Assembly (NCBI GenBank): GCA_023396115.1
Contig: JAEWXC010000083.1
Span: forward strand, 1-9,104
Length of the DNA stretch: 9,104 nucleotides
Direction of reading: 5' to 3'
From: Actinomycetes bacterium
GTDB taxonomy: Bacteria; Actinomycetota; Actinomycetes; Propionibacteriales; Nocardioidaceae
Below the pieces are notes generated by a model. It had not been told where the DNA came from, did not search any database, and was given only the letters and a program-made list of their open reading frames with translations. The translations under genes were made by a program, and so were the position numbers. Below, piece after piece: positions 6,385-9,104 of the stretch. The stretch's first letter is position 1. Every line of letters begins with the position of its first letter.

Positions 6385-6728
6385 CGCCGGATCGCCGCCA
6401 TCGCCTCGTCCATCTTCTCGGTGGCCTCGTCGCCCCCGGTCCGGGCAGCGTCGACGACACAGCTCTTGAGGTGGTCCTCGAGCAGCCCCACCGAGACCGC
6501 CTGGAGGGCCTTGGTCATCGCGGAGACCTGCACGAGGATGTCCATGCAGTACTTCTCCTCCTCGACCATCCGCTGCAGACCGCGGGCCTGGCCCTCGATG
6601 CGGCGCAGCCGCTTGAGGTAGGCGTCCTTGTCGGTGATGTAGCCGTGCTGGTGCCCCTCGCCCTCGGCGGCGCAGCAACCAGCCGCGGCCTCGGCCGGGT
6701 TCTCGGGAAGGGTCAGCTCGGTGGTCAT
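6369..6728 (-). CDS. csoR: CsoR-family copper-sensing transcriptional repressor
   Basis: Cytoplasmic all-helical DNA-binding repressor that lets go of DNA on binding Cu(I). The 119 residues include the family core YLKRLRRIEGQARGLQRMVEE (37-57) and the copper ligands Cys61 (YCMDIL), His86 and Cys90 (EDHLKSCV). The 25- and 4-residue spacings are exactly those of Mycobacterium tuberculosis CsoR (C36, H61, C65), and Tyr60 precedes the first Cys as there. The N-terminal extension contains a Cys-Cys pair (18-19) and HQHGY (26-30), possible extra metal ligands. ATG 6728 has no ribosome binding site, but a -10 hexamer lies at the distance expected of a leaderless mRNA. A CsoR-type palindrome sits in its promoter, so it should repress itself. 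No copper ATPase or chaperone gene is present in the window. Confidence 0.92.
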   Translation of the reverse strand: MTTELTLPENPAEAAAGCCAAEGEGHQHGYITDKDAYLKRLRRIEGQARGLQRMVEEEKYCMDILVQVSAMTKALQAVSVGLLEDHLKSCVVDAARTGGDEATEKMDEAMAAIRRLIRS

Positions 6729-6734
6729 ACCACG

Positions 6735-6763
6735 AGGATACCCCGGAGGGGTATCATGGACAA
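6735..6763 (-). promoter_or_regulatory. csoR promoter, leaderless
   Basis: Minus-strand -35 TTGTCC (6763-6758), 17-nt spacer, -10 TATCCT (6740-6735). The -10 ends 6 nt before the csoR ATG, which puts the transcription start on or next to the A of ATG. Confidence 0.65.
6737..6755. promoter_or_regulatory. CsoR operator palindrome
   Basis: GATACCCCGGAGGGGTATC is a perfect inverted repeat of 8-bp arms around GGA. ATACCCC...GGGGTAT is the known CsoR half-site pattern. It fills most of the spacer and overlaps the -10, so bound CsoR would block RNA polymerase. On the other side it lies 24 bp from the end of the small upstream gene. Confidence 0.85.
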
Positions 6764-6778
6764 GGCGGTGCAGCGCAG

Positions 6779-6943
6779 TCAGCGGCGCTGCCGCGGCACC
6801 GGGACGACGCCGAGCAGGCGGTCGATCTCGGCCTCGCTCAGCCGGTCCTCGGCCTCGCTGGCGGCGATCATCAGGTTGGTGGTGAGCTCCACCTCGCCCA
6901 GGAGATCGTCGTCCTCGAGGCTCACGTCGAACTGGTCGTGCAC
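6779..6943 (-). CDS. Small acidic protein, 54 residues, function unknown
   Basis: An open frame from GTG 6943 to TGA 6779, encoding 54 residues. It begins MHDQFDVSLEDDDLLGEV, continues with ELTTNLMIAASEAEDR and ends LSEAEIDRLLGVVPVPRQRR. A run of GAGGAGGAGG (ribosome binding site) lies a few nt before GTG, better than for most genes here. The protein is strongly acidic with a basic tail and looks like two short amphipathic helices: about 13-29 and 34-45. The LSEAEIDRLLGV end resembles small actinobacterial proteins I have seen near cold-shock genes, but I cannot name a family. No signal peptide, membrane segment or cysteine. It lies downstream of the cold-shock gene terminator, so it needs its own promoter, and upstream of csoR on the same strand with the CsoR operator between. 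Confidence 0.75.
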   Translation of the reverse strand: MHDQFDVSLEDDDLLGEVELTTNLMIAASEAEDRLSEAEIDRLLGVVPVPRQRR

Positions 6944-7120
6944 GGATCCTCCTCCTCGACGACGGGTGCCTGACTGGCACCAGAGTGCCCTGCCCTGCGG
7001 TGGTGCAAACCTGAACCGCCCAATATCCCCCGAACGGGTGAGACGGGCCGCCGACCCGGACCATGCACCGGGCCTTGTGCGGGGCCGGAGGGCTGACCAC
7101 GCTGCCCTCCGGGTCCCCTG
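6944..7120 (-). promoter_or_regulatory. Upstream region of the small acidic gene
   Basis: Non-coding stretch between the small gene and the csp terminator. It holds an inverted repeat GGTGCC (6965-6970) / GGCACC (6976-6981) with a 5-nt loop just upstream of the ribosome binding site. A weak -35-like TTGCAC (7008-7003) and CACTCT (6987-6982) are spaced 15 nt apart; AATATC (7022-7027) is the only AT-rich spot. The promoter must lie here but I cannot fix it. Confidence 0.3.
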
Positions 7121-7165
7121 GAAAAAGCGTACGAGGCGCCACCCAACCGGGTGACGCCTCGTACG
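7121..7165 (-). terminator. Strong intrinsic terminator of the cold-shock gene
   Basis: The arms 7128-7144 and 7149-7165 pair over 17 positions with one mismatch around an AACC loop; the outer 11 bp (CGTACGAGGCG) are perfect. On the minus strand the stem is followed by CTTTTTC. This is the only classical U-tract terminator in the window. It starts 37 nt after the csp stop. Confidence 0.93.
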
Positions 7166-7202
7166 TCAGGTCTGACGAACAGGTGCGTCCGTCAGTCCGA
7201 GA

Positions 7203-7406
7203 TCACAGCGGGCGAACGTTCTCCGCCTGCGGGCCCTTCGGACCCTGGGTGACGTCGAACTCGACCTTCTGGTTCTCGTCCAGCGACTTGTAGCCGTTGG
7301 TCTGGATCGCCGAGTAGTGCACGAAGACGTCGTCGCCGCCGTCCTCCTGCGCGATGAAACCGAAACCCTTCTCGGCGTTGAACCACTTCACGGTGCCCTG
7401 AGCCAT
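7203..7406 (-). CDS. cspA: Cold-shock domain protein (CspA family)
   Basis: Cytoplasmic single-stranded nucleic-acid binding protein and RNA chaperone, 67 residues, the usual family length. It starts MAQGTVKWFNAEKGFGFI, containing RNP1 KGFGFI (13-18), followed by RNP2 VFVHY (27-31), and ends GPKGPQAENVRPL, as actinobacterial Csp proteins do. The aromatic binding residues Trp8, Phe15, Phe17, Phe28 and His30 are all present. AAGGAGT (7416-7422) precedes the ATG by 9 nt. It is a single-gene unit with its own promoter, long leader and strong terminator. The gene is certain; which paralogue it is, and whether it is cold-induced or constitutive, cannot be told from sequence. Confidence 0.97.
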   Translation of the reverse strand: MAQGTVKWFNAEKGFGFIAQEDGGDDVFVHYSAIQTNGYKSLDENQKVEFDVTQGPKGPQAENVRPL

Positions 7407-7572
7407 TTGCTCTGTACTCCTTCGTCGGGGCGAGAGTCGTCACTTCGACGACCCACACCAGATGCGGTGACACGTCGCTCCGACTCTCGTGAGTGGGTAC
7501 CCCACGAAGTGAAACGCCGTTGGATCACGAAACTCCGCTGGCGTCGACCTGCTGGAACTTGCACCTGTTGCG
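7407..7572 (-). promoter_or_regulatory. Long structured 5' leader of cspA
   Basis: From the predicted transcription start near 7572 the leader is about 165 nt. It contains a 59-nt element (7431-7489) closed by a perfect 9-bp stem, CGAGAGTCG / CGACTCTCG, with shorter internal pairings (for example CACC with GGTG, 7456-7468), and a second hairpin GTGGG-TAC-CCCAC (7493-7505). The main element ends 9 nt before the ribosome binding site. Long folded leaders are known for cspA-type genes, where they set temperature-dependent translation; that role here is inferred. Confidence 0.55.
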
Positions 7573-7578
7573 GTTGTG

Positions 7579-7606
7579 ACCCTACCAACGTCGGGCCGGA
7601 TTCCAA
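7579..7606 (-). promoter_or_regulatory. cspA promoter
   Basis: Minus-strand -35 TTGGAA (7606-7601), 16-nt spacer, -10 TAGGGT (7584-7579), fitting the actinobacterial TANNNT pattern. It lies between the tRNA gene and cspA and is the best hexamer pair in that gap. Confidence 0.5.
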
Positions 7607-7658
7607 TGGTTGCGGCGCCCCGATCTCATGTCGACGCGGTGAACTTCACGCAACGCGG

Positions 7659-7671
7659 GCCCCTCGGGGGC
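7659..7671 (-). terminator. Possible tRNA-Lys terminator hairpin
   Basis: GCCCC (7659-7663) pairs with GGGGC (7667-7671) around TCG, 31 nt after the tRNA 3' end on the minus strand. Short and without a U-tract; a weak call. Confidence 0.3.
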
Positions 7672-7701
7672 GGGACCGGGGCGCCAGCGGCACCGTCGGG
7701 G

Positions 7702-7778
7702 TGGTAGGCCCCGTGGGACTCGAACCCACAACCAACGGATTAAAAGTCCGCTGCTCTAACCCATTGAGCTAGAGGCCC
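7702..7778 (-). tRNA. tRNA-Lys (anticodon UUU), CCA encoded
   Basis: The minus strand folds into a complete cloverleaf: acceptor GGGCCTC with GGGGCCT (two G-U pairs), T8 A9, D arm GCTC/GAGC, anticodon arm GCGGA-CTTTTAA-TCCGT, variable TGGTT, T arm GTGGG-TTCGAGT-CCCAC, discriminator A73 (7705). The anticodon TTT is at 7744-7742. CCA (7704-7702) follows directly, so the 3' end is encoded. Promoter not clear; TACGCT (7839-7834) upstream fits TANNNT but has no good -35. Confidence 0.97.
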
Positions 7779-7893
7779 CAGGAGCCACGACGTGCCCGCA
7801 CCACCGGGGTCGGCACGCCACTCTCCGCGCAGGAGCGTACCCCCGGGCCGCGCCCCGGTGACCACCCGCCGCCGCTGCCGGAGGGGGCCGGCA

Positions 7894-7930
7894 GGTCGCG
7901 GCGCAGGTCACGGTGCAAGGTCACGGTGCA
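7894..7930. repeat. Three tandem 12-nt repeats upstream of the coiled-coil gene
   Basis: GGTCGCGGCGCA (7894-7905), GGTCACGGTGCA (7906-7917), one extra A, then GGTCACGGTGCA again (7919-7930). Copies two and three are identical; copy one differs at two positions. They lie in the 210-nt gap between the tRNA and the plus-strand gene, about 45 nt before its -10, where a regulator could bind. Confidence 0.65.
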
Positions 7931-7975
7931 GGCACGAAATTGTCCACTCCCGCGCGCGAACACCGCGCGTACGAG

Positions 7976-7981
7976 TACTTT
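7976..7981 (+). promoter_or_regulatory. -10 element for a leaderless transcript
   Basis: TACTTT matches TANNNT and ends 7 nt before the ATG at 7989, the spacing that places the transcription start on the ATG. No ribosome binding site precedes ATG. The -35 zone (about 7953-7958) is CGCGCG, part of an inverted repeat CGCGCG-AACAC-CGCGCG (7953-7969), so an activator may be needed. Confidence 0.5.
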
Positions 7982-7988
7982 GCCCAGC

Positions 7989-9104
7989 ATGAGTGAGGAC
8001 GTGCCGGGGGGAACGCAGGACGACGCCGCGAACGGAGGTCACGGACACCGCCGGGGACCTTCCGGCCCCGACGCGCGCCGTCAGGCCGCCCAGGACGTCT
8101 TCAGCGCGTTCTTCGGTGAGCCCCAGAAGAGCCCTGCCGCGACGGACGGGGGGGCGGGCGGCGCGGCCTCCGAGCCCCAGGCGTACACCGCTCCGGCCCG
8201 CGACACCCCGCAGGGCGAGATCTTCGCCAAGCTGTTCGGTGAGGGATCGGTGGACACCTCCGCCGACGCCGCACCGACCGCGACCCCGCAGGCACCCACC
8301 CAGGACCCGGGCCCGGCCGCAGCGCCGCTGATCGGGGGCGTCGTCACCGGCGCCGGCCGGTCGCGCCGCAAGGAGAGCCGCTTCTCCCGCCGGCGCGGTG
8401 GTGCGCTGGAGCCCGAGGACGCCGCTGCCCCGACGTCGGCACCGGAGTCCACCCGCGGGGACCAGCCCACCGAGGCGGTCGACCGCGCTGCGGTGGTCGC
8501 GGCTGCTGAGGCCGAGGCCCAGGCACGTCTGGCGGAGCAGGCGGCAGCAGCCGAACGTGCCGAGTCCGAGTCCCGACGGGCCGAACAGGCCGCCGCAGAC
8601 AAGGCCGCCGCCGAGCAGGCCGCCGCGGACAAGGCAGCGGCTGACAAGGCCGCTGCGGACAAGGCTGAGGCCGACCGCCTGGCCGCCCAGAAGGCCGAGG
8701 CCGAGCGGGTGGCCGCCGAACGAGCCGCAGCCGAGAAGGCCGCTGCCGAGAAGGCGGAGGCCGAGCGCGTCGCTGCTGAGCGGGCTGCCGCTGAGAAGGC
8801 CGCCGCTGAGAAGGCCGAGGCTGAGCGTGCGGCCGCGGAGCGCGCGGCAGCGGAACGAGCCGAGGCCGAGCGGGTGGCCGCCGAGAAGGCCGCCCGGGCA
8901 CAGGAGGCCGCACGCCGGAACGCGGAGAAGGCCGAGATCGAACGGATCGCCGCGGAGGAGGCCGCCGCCGAGCGCGCCGCCGCGGAGAAGGCGGAGGCCG
9001 AGCGCGCCGCCCAGGACGAGGCCGACGAGGCCGAGGCCGCGCGTCGCCGGATCGCTGCCCAGGCGAAGGCCGCCGCGGCCCGGGTCGAGGCTGCCCGCCA
9101 GGCC
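7989..9104 (+). CDS. Long Ala/Glu-rich helical protein with paired FGE motifs (partial, 3' end missing)
   Basis: An uninterrupted frame from ATG 7989 to the window end gives the first 372 residues; no stop is reached. I do not recognise the family. Residues 1-165 are disordered-looking and contain two copies of a short motif 41 residues apart, QDVFSAFFGE (35-44) and GEIFAKLFGE (76-85), plus a basic patch RSRRKESRFSRRR (124-136). From about 167 to the end it is almost only Ala, Glu, Lys, Arg and Asp in five-residue units (AAADK, AEAER, VAAER, AAAEK), predicting a very long charged helix: single stable helix or coiled coil. No signal peptide or membrane segment occurs, so it is probably cytoplasmic in this part. 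TolA-like, cytoskeletal or scaffold proteins use such helices, but composition alone is no proof of relation. The start is supported by a correctly spaced -10 rather than a ribosome binding site. The C-terminal domain that would define it lies beyond the window. Confidence 0.88.
   Translation, partial: MSEDVPGGTQDDAANGGHGHRRGPSGPDARRQAAQDVFSAFFGEPQKSPAATDGGAGGAASEPQAYTAPARDTPQGEIFAKLFGEGSVDTSADAAPTATPQAPTQDPGPAAAPLIGGVVTGAGRSRRKESRFSRRRGGALEPEDAAAPTSAPESTRGDQPTEAVDRAAVVAAAEAEAQARLAEQAAAAERAESESRRAEQAAADKAAAEQAAADKAAADKAAADKAEADRLAAQKAEAERVAAERAAAEKAAAEKAEAERVAAERAAAEKAAAEKAEAERAAAERAAAERAEAERVAAEKAARAQEAARRNAEKAEIERIAAEEAAAERAAAEKAEAERAAQDEADEAEAARRRIAAQAKAAAARVEAARQA
8694..8813 (+). repeat. 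Tandem 60-nt coding repeat with identical protein
   Basis: Two adjacent 60-nt units (8694-8753, 8754-8813) encode the same 20 residues, four pentads AEAER, VAAER, AAAEK, AAAEK. Twelve of the 20 codons differ, each by one silent third-position change. A third, partly diverged unit (AEAER, AAAER, AAAER) follows from 8814. Confidence 0.9.

Noticed and set aside
5234..6469. Plus-strand 411-codon Arg/Gly-rich frame over the membrane protein gene
   Set aside because: It runs through both the mutT1 start and the csoR end; the GTG 5298 frame has a ribosome binding site, membrane anchor and normal composition.
6756..7154. ATG directly right of the CsoR palindrome, suggesting a divergent CsoR-controlled gene
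   Set aside because: The plus-strand frame is Ser/Arg-rich, antisense to the 54-residue gene, and has no ribosome binding site or promoter.
7317..7772. Plus-strand 151-codon frame ending in VGLEPTTNGLKVRCSNPLS
   Set aside because: It is antisense to cspA and its end is the antisense of tRNA-Lys; a VGLEPTT ending is a well-known mark of false genes read through tRNA complements.
8081..8913. Minus-strand Ser/Ala- and Pro/Arg-rich frames opposite the helix gene
   Set aside because: They are complements of the repetitive Ala/Glu codons; the plus frame is open throughout and starts behind a suitable -10.
8577..9104. TolA or DivIVA assignment for the helix protein
   Set aside because: Similarity rests on Ala/Glu/Lys composition only; no membrane segment as in TolA and no DivIVA N-terminal domain is seen.

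Overview
The window is 9.1 kb of very GC-rich DNA from an actinobacterium. GTG starts, strong AGGAGG ribosome binding sites beside apparently leaderless genes, a Streptomyces-type PHO box, a MutT1-like Nudix/histidine phosphatase fusion and an actinobacterial CsoR all point that way. The cold-shock protein, PstS and an intergenic CAAGCTCGACCACCG repeat suggest Nocardioidaceae or a close relative. That narrower placement is from memory and only moderately sure.

Left part (1-5256, minus strand): the high-affinity phosphate transporter operon, transcribed pstS, pstC, pstA, pstB. It is headed by two 11-nt direct repeats of GTTCACC (4321-4342), the hallmark of PhoP control. A long hairpin separates pstS from pstC, pstC and pstA overlap by 4 bp, and a hairpin follows pstB. 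Beyond it lies a cluster of intergenic repeats. Immediately upstream of pstS is a MutT1-type gene (Nudix domain plus histidine phosphatase domain), which fits a phosphate/nucleotide-polyphosphate neighbourhood.

Middle (5257-6943): a membrane-anchored secreted protein of unknown function is divergent from mutT1, with a shared promoter gap of only 41 bp. It converges on csoR, a copper-sensing repressor, and one inverted repeat spans both stop codons. The csoR promoter contains a perfect CsoR-type palindrome in its -35/-10 spacer. Upstream of csoR lies a 54-residue acidic gene of unknown function.

Right part (6944-9104): a cold-shock protein gene with a strong intrinsic terminator, a predicted promoter and a long structured leader; a tRNA-Lys(UUU) with encoded CCA; and, on the plus strand, the first 372 codons of a gene that runs off the window. 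Its product has two copies of a short aromatic motif, a basic patch, then about 200 residues of Ala/Glu/Lys/Arg-rich helix in five-residue repeats. This is the least explained object in the window. No complete novel multi-gene system is evident; no mobile element, CRISPR array or phage gene was seen.
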